Positions 26,485 through 37,517 of a stretch of 64,000 nucleotides of DNA are shown here, in pieces. The first letter of the stretch is position 1, and each line of letters opens with the position of its first letter. A program made the position numbers and the translations under genes. The DNA is from Planctomycetota bacterium (GTDB taxonomy: Bacteria > Planctomycetota > Planctomycetia > Pirellulales > Pirellulaceae): positions 1 to 64,000 of the forward strand of contig VGZC01000024.1 in the NCBI GenBank assembly GCA_016872725.1. The letters are read 5' to 3'. The notes under the pieces were generated by a model. That model saw only the letters and a program-made list of their open reading frames with translations. It did not search any database and was not told the origin of the DNA.

Positions 26485-27341
26485 GTGTGAACGGCGTAGC
26501 GGACGATGCAGTAGAGCGCATTGCCCAAGTCGCGCAGTCCGATTTTTTTGCCGTCCCGATAAGAACGCGGCGCGTATCGCACGGGCACCTCGCTGAAACG
26601 GCATCCGCTCCGGGCGAGTTTGGCCGTGACTTCGGGTTCGAACCCAAACCGATCCTGGCGCAGGTCGATTCCCTCAACAGCGTCCTTGCGAAACGCCTTG
26701 TAACACGTTTCCATGTCGGTGAGACGAAGTCCCGTCAACAGGTTGGAGGCGGTGGTGAGGGCACGGTTTCCGAGCCGATGGACGAGGGATCGGTCGTGGG
26801 GCGCTCCGTCGAGGAACCGCGATCCGTAGACGACATCCGCGCGGCCCTGGACGATCGGTCGGATCAGGTTGGGAATGTCGCGGGGATCGTATTCGAGGTC
26901 GGCGTCCTGGACCACGAGGATGTTCCCTCGCGCGGCTTGGAATCCTGTCCGCAGCGCGGCCCCTTTTCCCTCGTTCCTCGTTCTCAACAGAAGCCGCAGC
27001 CCCAATTCGGCTTCGAGCCGCCGCAAGATGGCCGCCGTTCCGTCGCGGCTGCAATCGTCCACGACGACCATTTCCTTGCGCATCGGCAGCGCCGCCACGC
27101 GCCGGACGACCTTCTCGATCCAACGCTCCTCGTTGTAGACAGGAATCACAATCGAGGTGAGCCAAGTCCCGGGGATTTCAAAGTCGATCGGCTCGACAGC
27201 CCAGTCGTCGTCCGCCAGCGCCGATTCAACCAGCCGTTCGGCTCGCCGCAGTTCACTGTCGATCACGGAAACGGAATCGCATTCCAACTGGGGGAACGCG
27301 GACGTGGTGGAGGTCGATTGCTGGGCGGGCTGGGACAACAT
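26481..27341 (-). CDS. Family 2 glycosyltransferase (dolichyl-phosphate mannose synthase-like)
   Basis: 286 residues from ATG 27341. After a 60-residue variable lead the GT-A domain starts with LTSIVIPVYNEERWIEKVV, followed by VVDDCSRDGTAAIL, the nucleotide-sugar DxD site VVQDADLEYDP, and VYGSRFLDG. It lacks C-terminal membrane helices. Enzymes of this shape move a sugar from a nucleotide onto a polyprenyl phosphate at the inner face of the membrane. It is followed upstream on the same strand by two polytopic proteins that could use such a lipid-linked sugar. That pathway link is inference from gene order. Confidence 0.85.
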   Translation of the reverse strand: MLSQPAQQSTSTTSAFPQLECDSVSVIDSELRRAERLVESALADDDWAVEPIDFEIPGTWLTSIVIPVYNEERWIEKVVRRVAALPMRKEMVVVDDCSRDGTAAILRRLEAELGLRLLLRTRNEGKGAALRTGFQAARGNILVVQDADLEYDPRDIPNLIRPIVQGRADVVYGSRFLDGAPHDRSLVHRLGNRALTTASNLLTGLRLTDMETCYKAFRKDAVEGIDLRQDRFGFEPEVTAKLARSGCRFSEVPVRYAPRSYRDGKKIGLRDLGNALYCIVRYAVHT

Positions 27342-27357
27342 GGATGGGCTCGTCGAA

Positions 27358-29112
27358 TCAAGTGTTGGATGGATCGGCGGGAGAGTCCGCGGAACGCGGC
27401 GCCGCGAGCCGGTTGCCTGTTTCGGAACGCGTGCGATCGGGCAGCGCCGGCCAGGGAACGGTCCCGACTTGGAGTCCGTCCCCCACGCGCCGCGCGGCGG
27501 GATCCATGTAGTGAGGTGACCGAGGGTCGTCATAGATGGATCTGCGGCCCCACAGCTCGGCGATCGAATCCGCATACAGGAGTACCCAATCGTCCGCGTT
27601 GCCGCGCAGGACCCTTGCGGGGCGGGTTTGCGATCGGTCGATCAACACGAGGTCGGGACGGCCTTCGACCAAGATCCGGTTCGGATCGACGGGCGGCGCG
27701 CCGAGGTCGCGGTACCGCATACCCGGCTCGTCATCTCCGATGGCGAAATCAAAATACATGTCGACGACCTTCTGCGGGTAACAGGTGCGGAATCGACCGT
27801 CGAACGCGAGTCGCATGGCGCGGTCGTCGTCGAGCGGTCCGAAGGCCATCAGCGCGTACTGGGCCCACTTGAACCGAGCGACGAGTCGCCCATGCAGACC
27901 GTGCTCGGCGATGAACGCGAACGCGCTGACGGGATAGCCGTCTCGCGGAACGGGAATCGCTCGATTCTGCGCGACCAGCCCGGCGGAGATCGCCATGCCG
28001 AACAAGAGCGCGACACCCGTCGCGGCGAACCGGGCTCGTCGCGTCCAACCCGCGCCGAGCGGCGGATCGCCGTCGGTCGCGGCGAACCGGCGCCAGGCCG
28101 AATCGACATGGGGCAGGCCCCAAAGCGCGAACAGGATCGCGAAGAACGGAATGTGCCGTTGATGGGCGATCGACTGCCATAGCACGGCGGCCAACAAGAG
28201 GCCGTGCACCGGATCGCGACGCACGCGGCTCGACGCGAACGCCGCGACGCTCGCGGCGACCAGCAGCCACCACTGCCACCATACGATGCTGAACAGCTCG
28301 GGCGGTCGCCATTCGAGAATCTCCGGGCGGGGCGAGCCGAGCGCGCGGGTCAGCCAGGCGTGCAGGCCCCATCCATAGGGATTGACCACGGACGCGGCCA
28401 GCGCCAGGCCGGCGACGGCCGCGAGCATGGGGACGCGGCGGCAACCGGCCGACCCCCATCGGGCGATCGACTCGATCCCGCGCAGTCCGAGATAGGCGAA
28501 GAGAAAGAACAGGCCGAGCACGAAGCCGCCGTGGGTATTCGCCCAGAGACCGATCAGCAACGGAACGCCCCACCAGAGAACCCGATCGTGGTACGCCGCA
28601 CTCGAACCGTCCGCGCGCCGCCAATCCGCGAACGCGCGATCGAGCGTCATGACGAGCAGCGCGAAGTAGATATAGGAGAAGAGCTGCGGCCGGAGGCTCC
28701 AGAAGAACATCAGATTCAACGCCGTCAGCAGGACCCACGCGACCAGCACCATCCCGCGGACGCGCCGGCGCATCCCGCGGACAAGGATGCCCGCCATCAA
28801 CAGGCCCCCCGCGATCGATTTCATCCAAAGCAGGACCGAAGGGCCCCCATGATCGACCGTCCATGCGAAAACGAGTTCGGCCAGGTTCTCATGGTTGATC
28901 CATGGGAACGCGAGCCCGGTGTACGTGTAGGTCGCCGTCAACGGAAGGCCGTCGCGCAGCGCGTCGCGCCCGTATTGCACGTGGCCCCAGAAATCGGGAT
29001 CGGCGTGGTTCCTGGATAGGACGAGCGCGCATGCGACGAGCAGCACGCCGATCAGCGCGGCGTGCGCGCTGGTCGTTCCGCCCGTTCGTTCGGCCGTGCC
29101 CGTCGACGCCAT
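27358..29112 (-). CDS. Polytopic membrane protein, GT-C-like (paralogue 1)
   Basis: 584 residues with about 11 membrane segments in the first 400. Between the first two lies an acidic motif DPDFWGHVQYG and, a little later, [10 protein letters not shown]; both recur in the next gene. An acidic pair in the first outer loop is the catalytic arrangement of GT-C glycosyltransferases that use lipid-linked sugars, so this may be such an enzyme. The last 170 residues are soluble and include FRTCYPQKVVDMYFDFAIGD and DDWVLLYADSIAELWGRR. It begins 17 bases after the GT2 gene on the transcript order reversed, so GT2 is the last gene of the operon. No named family was recognised. Confidence 0.65.
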   Translation of the reverse strand: MASTGTAERTGGTTSAHAALIGVLLVACALVLSRNHADPDFWGHVQYGRDALRDGLPLTATYTYTGLAFPWINHENLAELVFAWTVDHGGPSVLLWMKSIAGGLLMAGILVRGMRRRVRGMVLVAWVLLTALNLMFFWSLRPQLFSYIYFALLVMTLDRAFADWRRADGSSAAYHDRVLWWGVPLLIGLWANTHGGFVLGLFFLFAYLGLRGIESIARWGSAGCRRVPMLAAVAGLALAASVVNPYGWGLHAWLTRALGSPRPEILEWRPPELFSIVWWQWWLLVAASVAAFASSRVRRDPVHGLLLAAVLWQSIAHQRHIPFFAILFALWGLPHVDSAWRRFAATDGDPPLGAGWTRRARFAATGVALLFGMAISAGLVAQNRAIPVPRDGYPVSAFAFIAEHGLHGRLVARFKWAQYALMAFGPLDDDRAMRLAFDGRFRTCYPQKVVDMYFDFAIGDDEPGMRYRDLGAPPVDPNRILVEGRPDLVLIDRSQTRPARVLRGNADDWVLLYADSIAELWGRRSIYDDPRSPHYMDPAARRVGDGLQVGTVPWPALPDRTRSETGNRLAAPRSADSPADPSNT

Positions 29113-29145
29113 GCGAATTCCTCCGGATCGGTCAAGTGGATCGGC

Positions 29146-30906
29146 TCATCGCGCGGCCGCCAACGTCCCGCTCGCCGCCGAATCCGGTTTCGCCGGCCAC
29201 GTCACGGTGCCCGCCTGCGCGGCGCCGGCGAGCCTCCGCGCCGACGGCGGGATGTACTCGGGACGGTTCGGATCGTCGAACCGATCCGCGCGGCCCCACA
29301 ACTCCGATACGTCGTCCTGGTACAACAAGACCCATTCGCCGCCGCGCTCGCGCATCACGCCGCGGGCCAGGGGAAGCCATTTCGCGATCAGGACAAGCTC
29401 GGCGGGCCCGTGCGGAGCGGAACAGAGTGACAGGATCTTGTCATCATCGTAGCGCCCGGAGCCCGCGTCGCGATATCGGACGTCCGGGCCGAAATTGCCG
29501 AGCGCGAAGTCGAAATAGGCGTCGATCACCGACTGGGGATAGCACGTGCGGAACCGGCCGTCGAAGGCGAGCCGAACGCCGAGCTGGCCGACGTCCCTTG
29601 CGCCGAGCGCGTCGAGCACGTATTGGGCCCAATCGAAGTGCGCCACGCAGTTGCCCTCGATACGCCGCTCCGCCATGTACTCCACCGCGCCCACCGGAAA
29701 CTCGGCGCGGTCGACCGTCAAATCCGAAAGCCGGCCGGCCGTCGACCAGCCGATGGCGAGGGCGGCCGTCGATGCGGCGGCGAGCCCGAGCGAGCGGGCC
29801 CAGGGCCGCGCGTCCCATGCCCGCAGCCGCGTCCACTCGTGCGCGTTGAATCGGCGCAGGAACGAGTCGACGTGCGGCAGGTGCCAGAAAGCGAACCCGA
29901 GCGTCACGAAGCAGGCGTGCCGCTGGTGCGAGCAGGCCTGCGCGATCAGAAGCGCGGTGACCGACAGATGCGTGAAGTCCCGCGAACGTCGCGTCATCGC
30001 GATCGCGATCAGCGTCGCGCCGAGCAGCAACCAGAACGGGGCCGATGCCGGATCATCCAAGTGCGGCGGGTGCCACTCCGCGATCTCCGGGCGGGGACGG
30101 CCGACCGCCGAACGGAGCCAGAAATGCAGGCCCGGCCCATAGGGATTCACGAACGTCGCAAGCCACGCCGCCGCGATCGCGAGGCCGAGCCTGCACGCGA
30201 CTTCGCGGCGCGCCGCGCCCGCGAACGTCAGACTCTCGAATATCCGGCAGCCCAGATAGGCCGACCAGACGCAAAGCCCGGCCACGAACCCTCCGTGCGC
30301 ATTCGTCCAGACGACGAACAAGGGCACGCACCACCACAGGTGCCTGAGCCGCGCCGCGGAATAGGATGGAGCCGATTCGGCGCCCCACCGCTTCCACACG
30401 ATCGCCCAGCGGCCCTCCCAGCCTTCAAAACACCATGCCAACAGGGCGAGCATCCCGGCGAAAAGGAAGTAGGTCATCAGTTGAGGCCGGATGTTCACAT
30501 GCGGCGTCAGGTTCACCGCGATCACCAGCAGGCATAGCGAAAGCGAACCAAGACCGACTCCCCGCCGAAACGCATGGCCGATCACGAGCGCGAGGATCAC
30601 GTAAACCAGGAGCGACTTCCCGACGACCAGGCCCACCGGTCCAAGAGTCCTCGCCACGACCGCCATCGCGACTTCCGCGAGATTTTCGTGGTTGATCCAT
30701 GGGTAACCCTCCGCCGTGTACGTGTACGACGCGGTGGATGCGATGACGCCCTGTTCGAGCAGATCGCTGCCGTACCGGACATGGCCCCAAAGATCGGCGT
30801 CCGCGCGATTGGTCGTCACGGCATGGACGGCGACAAGGAGGACGACGAGGAACGCGGCCGTTTCGAGTGGTCCGCGCCGCGCGCCCGGTTCGGCGGAAAG
30901 GGACAT
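29146..30906 (-). CDS. Polytopic membrane protein, GT-C-like (paralogue 2)
   Basis: 586 residues from ATG 30906 ([12 protein letters not shown]). It is a clear paralogue of the 27358-29112 protein along its entire length: [56 protein letters not shown] and [19 protein letters not shown]. About 11 membrane segments. The two proteins share the acidic first-loop motif but differ in the membrane core, so tandem duplication is old. It is the first gene of the three-gene minus-strand operon, 33 bases before its paralogue. Function probably envelope glycosylation; unproven. Confidence 0.65.
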   Translation of the reverse strand: MSLSAEPGARRGPLETAAFLVVLLVAVHAVTTNRADADLWGHVRYGSDLLEQGVIASTASYTYTAEGYPWINHENLAEVAMAVVARTLGPVGLVVGKSLLVYVILALVIGHAFRRGVGLGSLSLCLLVIAVNLTPHVNIRPQLMTYFLFAGMLALLAWCFEGWEGRWAIVWKRWGAESAPSYSAARLRHLWWCVPLFVVWTNAHGGFVAGLCVWSAYLGCRIFESLTFAGAARREVACRLGLAIAAAWLATFVNPYGPGLHFWLRSAVGRPRPEIAEWHPPHLDDPASAPFWLLLGATLIAIAMTRRSRDFTHLSVTALLIAQACSHQRHACFVTLGFAFWHLPHVDSFLRRFNAHEWTRLRAWDARPWARSLGLAAASTAALAIGWSTAGRLSDLTVDRAEFPVGAVEYMAERRIEGNCVAHFDWAQYVLDALGARDVGQLGVRLAFDGRFRTCYPQSVIDAYFDFALGNFGPDVRYRDAGSGRYDDDKILSLCSAPHGPAELVLIAKWLPLARGVMRERGGEWVLLYQDDVSELWGRADRFDDPNRPEYIPPSARRLAGAAQAGTVTWPAKPDSAASGTLAAAR

Positions 30907-31306
30907 GGACGTTCGCGCCCTTGCGATCGAGGAACGGACGGCATGCGGCGGCCGACCAAGACGGCCGCGTCGCACAAGTCTAGATCACGGTCCGATTCCA
31001 AGGCGCGGCGCGGCGCGTTCCGGTTGTGCGGATTCGATCGGCATTTCCGCGCCTCGCGATTCCGCGATGCGGGTTTCCGTTCGGCCGACCTCCCTCGTGA
31101 AACCCGAAGCCGAGCGTCGCGAGCCGCCAGGCTCGCAACGCGTGGGCGAGGGGGCGTCGCCGTCGAACAACCCATGCCTCGGCCGACGCAAGCGCCGAGA
31201 CGGCAAGCCGGGAGCTTGCCCCACGTCGGCGTATTGCGGAGCTTTGGAGCTCGTCATACGCTTGGTGGCACGGCGTTCCCATCGCGTCACCTCGTTCCAC
31301 GACGGC
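30907..31306. other. Non-coding spacer between divergent genes
   Basis: 400 bases between the GT-C-like operon start and the MoxR-like gene. It should contain promoters for both, but no convincing -35/-10 pair stands out. It contains degenerate dispersed palindromes of the kind seen near 16900: GCGAGCCGCCAGGCTCGC around 31118-31135 and GGCAAGCCGGGAGCTTGCC around 31199-31220. Confidence 0.5.
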
Positions 31307-32260
31307 ATGTTCATGCAGAGGCGGATCACGATCGACGGCGTTCATCTCCAGCTGGGCGCGCCGCACGAGGCGCACGTCGAGTGGATCGGTCAGCGGGAGA
31401 CGCTCTCTCAACTGCTCGCCTGTTGGCTGGTGGTCGACGAGCGGGACCTGCCGCTCGCGCCGCGCATCGTGGGCGTTCCGGGAATCGGCAAGACGGCGCT
31501 CGCGATGGCCGGCGCGCGGGTCCGCCGCCAACCGTTGTTCCTCTATCAGTGCACGGCCGATACGCGCCCGGAGGATCTCCTCGTCACGCCCGTGCTCGCG
31601 CGGAACGGGCAGATCGCCTACCATGCCTCGCCGCTCGTTTCGGCGATGCTCGAAGGCGGCATCTGCATCCTCGACGAGGGCAACCGGATGAACGAAAAGT
31701 CGTGGGCCAGCCTCGCCCCGCTCTTCGATCAGCGCCGATACGTCGAGTCGATCGTCGCGGGGATCACGATCCCCGCGCACGGCGAGTTCCGGTGCGCGGT
31801 GACGATGAACGAGGACGAATCGACGTACGAGATTCCCGACTACATCCTGAGCCGCCTGCAGCCGACCTTGCCGCTCGGGTTTCCCAACCGCCAGGACGAG
31901 CTCGCCATCCTCAAATACCATCTTCCGTTCGCCGAACCGGAGATGCTGGCGATGACGGTCGAGTTCCTCCAGAACGCGCACGGATTGCGTCTCGATTTCT
32001 CGCCGCGGGACGGCATCAACGTGCTTCGGTTCGCGATGAAGCGGCTGAGGCAGTCGGGCGACCATCCGGCCGCTCGGGACCAAGTTTGGGGCGAGGCGCT
32101 CGAACGGTGCCTCGGCCCCGACGCGCTCGATCTCCGCGCGCTGGCCGAACGCGAGCGCCGCACGATCGGCGGCGACACGATGCCGCTCGGGCTGGGCGAC
32201 TTCTTCCATTCGCCCGACGACCCGTTGCACCCGGACCGCGACGACGACGACGAATCGTGA
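31307..32260 (+). CDS. MoxR-like AAA+ ATPase
   Basis: 317 residues from ATG 31307 (a second ATG is at 31313). An AAA_5/MoxR-type module: Walker [16 protein letters not shown], Walker [14 protein letters not shown] (Asp-Glu present), sensor 1 [11 protein letters not shown] and the arginine-rich [20 protein letters not shown]. MoxR ATPases are chaperone-like and usually work with a VWA-domain protein; no VWA gene is adjacent. The C-terminal tail ([10 protein letters not shown]) is acidic. No Shine-Dalgarno is evident, so the start could be slightly different. Confidence 0.83.
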   Translation: MFMQRRITIDGVHLQLGAPHEAHVEWIGQRETLSQLLACWLVVDERDLPLAPRIVGVPGIGKTALAMAGARVRRQPLFLYQCTADTRPEDLLVTPVLARNGQIAYHASPLVSAMLEGGICILDEGNRMNEKSWASLAPLFDQRRYVESIVAGITIPAHGEFRCAVTMNEDESTYEIPDYILSRLQPTLPLGFPNRQDELAILKYHLPFAEPEMLAMTVEFLQNAHGLRLDFSPRDGINVLRFAMKRLRQSGDHPAARDQVWGEALERCLGPDALDLRALAERERRTIGGDTMPLGLGDFFHSPDDPLHPDRDDDDES

Positions 32261-32281
32261 TCGCGCCGGCATCGCCGCCGA

Positions 32282-33148
32282 TCAGCGATCCCGGACGATG
32301 CGGATCTCGTAGACCTTCGCCCAGTTCTTGCCGGTGACGAAGATCCGTTTGTGTTCTGCGTCGTACGCGATCCCGTTCAGGACTTCCTCTCCGGTCCAGG
32401 TCGTGCCCGAGCGCAGTCCGCGCAGCGAGACGGTTCCGGTCACCGCGCCGCTCCTCGGATTGATTCGGACGATGTGGCTTTCGCGCCAGACGTTCGCGAA
32501 GATCTGTCCGTCGATGAATTCGAGTTCGTTGAGATTCGTGACTCGCTCGCGCCCGTCGCGAACGGTGACCTGGCGCCGGACCTGGAAGGTCTCGGGGTCG
32601 AGGAACCGCAGTACGGAAGTCCCGTCGCTCAGGATGAGCGAGTGGCCGTCCGCGGTGAGCCCCCATCCTTCGCCGGCGTACCGAAACGTCTTGCCGGTGG
32701 GCTTCAGCGTGTTCTTGTCGTACTCGAACGCCGTGTTCTCGCGCCACGTGATCTGGTAGATCTTATCGCCGAGCAGGGCGATTCCCTCGCCGAAGTACTT
32801 CGTGTCCAGATCGACCTGCTCGACGACCTCACCCGTTTCAAGGCGAACGCGGCGCAGCGACGATTGCCCGTAGCGGCCGGTGCCTTCGAGGAGCATACCG
32901 TCGGCGAAGACGAGACCCTGGCAATAGGCGTTCGTGTCGTGCGGGAACTCCTTGACGATTTCATAACGGAAGCCGGTGCCTTGGGCCGCATGCCAGGACC
33001 AGGCGGCGAGCAGCGGAGCGGCGACCAGAACGGCCGCTCCGAAGATCCATAGCCGGCGCCCCGATCGGACGGGGATCGATGTCCGAACCCGGCCGCCCGT
33101 CGCGCCGCGGCGTTCGTGTTCCGCGCCGGCATCCCCCGTTTCCGTCAT
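32282..33148 (-). CDS. Glutaminyl-peptide cyclotransferase (plant/bacterial beta-propeller type)
   Basis: 288 residues from ATG 33148. The N-terminal 40 residues include one membrane segment (LWIFGAAVLVAAPLLAAWSW), so the protein is anchored with the catalytic part in the periplasm. The five-bladed propeller signatures are complete: NAYCQGLVFADGMLLEGTGR, YFGEGIALLGDKIYQITW, EGWGLTADGHSLILSDG, NLNELEFIDGQIFANVW and LNGIAYDAEHKRIFVTGKNW. The family converts N-terminal glutamine to pyroglutamate, protecting secreted proteins from aminopeptidases. It follows thrS after 22 bases on the same strand and may be read through from it. Confidence 0.9.
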   Translation of the reverse strand: MTETGDAGAEHERRGATGGRVRTSIPVRSGRRLWIFGAAVLVAAPLLAAWSWHAAQGTGFRYEIVKEFPHDTNAYCQGLVFADGMLLEGTGRYGQSSLRRVRLETGEVVEQVDLDTKYFGEGIALLGDKIYQITWRENTAFEYDKNTLKPTGKTFRYAGEGWGLTADGHSLILSDGTSVLRFLDPETFQVRRQVTVRDGRERVTNLNELEFIDGQIFANVWRESHIVRINPRSGAVTGTVSLRGLRSGTTWTGEEVLNGIAYDAEHKRIFVTGKNWAKVYEIRIVRDR

Positions 33149-33170
33149 GACCGCCGGACTCGGCGGCCGC

Positions 33171-35354
<2,184 letters not shown>

Positions 35355-35455
35355 CGGCGTTCCTTCCGTTCGAGCCTCCGTCATGATTCCGCGCGGGTCC
35401 TCCCCTTGCGACAAGACGCGCCGCGCGATCCCCTGTCATTCCCCGCCCCGAGGAT

Positions 35456-37054
35456 TCACGGCGATTCCCGCTCGGCCCCACCGTTCGCGTCCCCCTGCCG
35501 TTCGAAATCGCCCTGCGATCCGGTCGCCGCGATCGGGGAAACGGGTGACGCCGAGCTCGCCGGATCGTCGATCCACTGCTTGCGCTGGCGCGAGCTGGGG
35601 ATATTCATCTTCTGGCGGTATTTCGTGATCGTGCGTCGGGCGACATTGAGCCCGGCCTCCTTGAGCTTCCTGACCAGGTCGTCGTCGCTCAGCGGATTCC
35701 TCTTGTCCTCGTGATCGACCAATTCCCGCAGCTTGATCCGGATGCGGTCCCACGCCACATCCTCGCCTTCGTCGGAACGCGTGCCGCCCACGAAAAACCG
35801 TTTGAGCGGATAGATGCCGCGCGGCGTCTGGATCCATTTGTCGTCCACCGCGCGGCTCACCGTCGTCACGTGCACACCGACCTTCTCCGCGATCTGCTGC
35901 ATCTTGAGCGGCTCGATGAACTCGGGGCCGTCTTCCAAGAACTTCGATTGGTAGTCGACGATCGACTGGGCCACCTTCATCAGCGTGTTGCGCCGCTGCT
36001 CGATCGACTCGATCAGCCATTGGGCCGAGTTGATCTTGCGTTTCAAGAACTCCTTCTCCTCGGCGGTCGCCGTACCGTCGGCGAGCCGTTTCCGATAGAA
36101 GTCGCTGATGAAGAGCGTCGGCAACCGGTGATCGGGCATGCGGATCCGATACACGCCGTCCTCGCCCCGCTCGACAAACAAATCGGGCGTGATCGTCGGC
36201 ACGAACGTGTCGACGAATTCCGACGCGGGTTTCGGATTGAGTTTGCGGATCCGGGTCCACGTTTCATAGATCCGCGGAATCGAGATCCCGGTCGCCCGTT
36301 CGATGACGTGCAGCCGATTGTCGCGCAGGTCCTCGAGATGGCCGCGGATGATCGCCTCCATCTCGTCGCGAAACGGCATGTCGGGGCGGAGCTGGAGCAG
36401 AAGGCACTCGCGCAGGTCCCGCGCGCCGACCCCCTTCGGCTCCATGCGGTGAACACACCGCAGGGCGCACTGCGCCAGGGCGAGCGTCTCGGGACCGGCC
36501 GTCGGCGGAAGCAGGTCCTGGAGACTCGATCGGAAATAGCCCCCGTCGGCCGCGTCGAGCGTCGAGATGATCCGCTCGGCGATGCGGGCGACCTCGGCGT
36601 CCGTTTCCATTTCGCGGAGCTGGTCGAGCAGATGATCCTGGAGCGACGGAGGACGCGCGGTCAGATTGGCCATCGCGTCGTGCTGCCGGTCCCCCTCCTC
36701 GTCGATCCGATTCGCGGACCGCCGAGGCGACTCGTCGAAATAGTCCGGCACCTCGCGATCGAGATTCAAGAGCCGCTCGAAGTCGTCCTTGTTGTCCCCC
36801 TGCTCGGTGACGACCAGCGGCTTCTCGTCCTCGGTCGGCGAATCGGGATTCGCCCGGTCCTCCGGCTCGTCCGGCAGGTTCGGATCCTCCTCCGTCATTT
36901 CGAGCACCGGGTTCTCGTTCAATTCCTGCTCGATCCGCTCCTGCAACGCCAAGATCGGCAACTGGAGGATCTCCATCGACTGGATCATCCTCGGAGCCAG
37001 TGTCTGCACTTGCTTCTGAACTTGTCGTTGGTCGAAGCCAAGGCTCAGTCGCAT
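35456..37054 (-). CDS. rpoN: RNA polymerase sigma-54 factor
   Basis: 532 residues from ATG 37054 (MRLSLGFDQRQVQKQVQTLA), full length. Region I is Gln/Leu-rich (APRMIQSMEILQLPILALQE) and contacts activator loops such as the GSFTGA loop of the activator at 2453. An acidic linker (about residues 60-130) is followed by the core-binding domain, then the HTH and the C-terminal RpoN box ARRTITKYR near residue 490, which reads the -24 element. A further 45 residues after the box (up to GGAERESP) are unusual low-complexity sequence. It lies 16 bases after ybaB and continues the dnaX-ybaB-rpoN-thrS chain. Confidence 0.96.
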   Translation of the reverse strand: MRLSLGFDQRQVQKQVQTLAPRMIQSMEILQLPILALQERIEQELNENPVLEMTEEDPNLPDEPEDRANPDSPTEDEKPLVVTEQGDNKDDFERLLNLDREVPDYFDESPRRSANRIDEEGDRQHDAMANLTARPPSLQDHLLDQLREMETDAEVARIAERIISTLDAADGGYFRSSLQDLLPPTAGPETLALAQCALRCVHRMEPKGVGARDLRECLLLQLRPDMPFRDEMEAIIRGHLEDLRDNRLHVIERATGISIPRIYETWTRIRKLNPKPASEFVDTFVPTITPDLFVERGEDGVYRIRMPDHRLPTLFISDFYRKRLADGTATAEEKEFLKRKINSAQWLIESIEQRRNTLMKVAQSIVDYQSKFLEDGPEFIEPLKMQQIAEKVGVHVTTVSRAVDDKWIQTPRGIYPLKRFFVGGTRSDEGEDVAWDRIRIKLRELVDHEDKRNPLSDDDLVRKLKEAGLNVARRTITKYRQKMNIPSSRQRKQWIDDPASSASPVSPIAATGSQGDFERQGDANGGAERESP

Positions 37055-37070
37055 GGCGCGTATGCCGCAT

Positions 37071-37430
37071 CTACTTCTTGGTGGAGAGCATGTCTTGGAA
37101 TTGTTGGAGCGAATCGCCGAGCCCGGCGAGGTCGAGCCCGCCGGCCGCCGATTGGAACGCGTCGGCCTGCGCCCGTTTCGATTTTTCCAGCGCGTCATTG
37201 ATCGCCGCCGGAGCCAGCGATTCGATCAGATCGCGGTCACCGACGAGCTTCTCGTCGATGCGCACTCGGACGACTTCGCCGAGCCCGTTGACATCGACGC
37301 AAACCAGGCCGCCACCCGCCGAACCGGTCAGACGGTCCGCCTTGAGTTTCTCCGCCACCGCACCCATCTTGCCCTGCAGTTCCCGAGCGCCCTTCAAGAG
37401 CGAGGCGAAGTTGGCAATCCCTCGAAACAT
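37071..37430 (-). CDS. ybaB: YbaB/EbfC nucleoid-associated protein
   Basis: 119 residues from ATG 37430 (MFRGIANFASLLKGARELQG). The family features are a helical N-terminus, the GGGLVCVDVNGLGEVVRVRI beta-hairpin, and a C-terminal helix with APAAINDALEKSKRAQA. YbaB dimers bind DNA and the gene typically lies directly after dnaX, as here (87 bases). A recR gene, the other common partner, is absent from this position; rpoN follows instead. Confidence 0.9.
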   Translation of the reverse strand: MFRGIANFASLLKGARELQGKMGAVAEKLKADRLTGSAGGGLVCVDVNGLGEVVRVRIDEKLVGDRDLIESLAPAAINDALEKSKRAQADAFQSAAGGLDLAGLGDSLQQFQDMLSTKK

Positions 37431-37517
37431 GGTTGATCCCGTTTTCCGGCCCCAAGAACTCTTGCCCCATCCCCTCACGGAACACCGACCACCAAGAAAC
37501 TGAAAACTGAAAACCCC

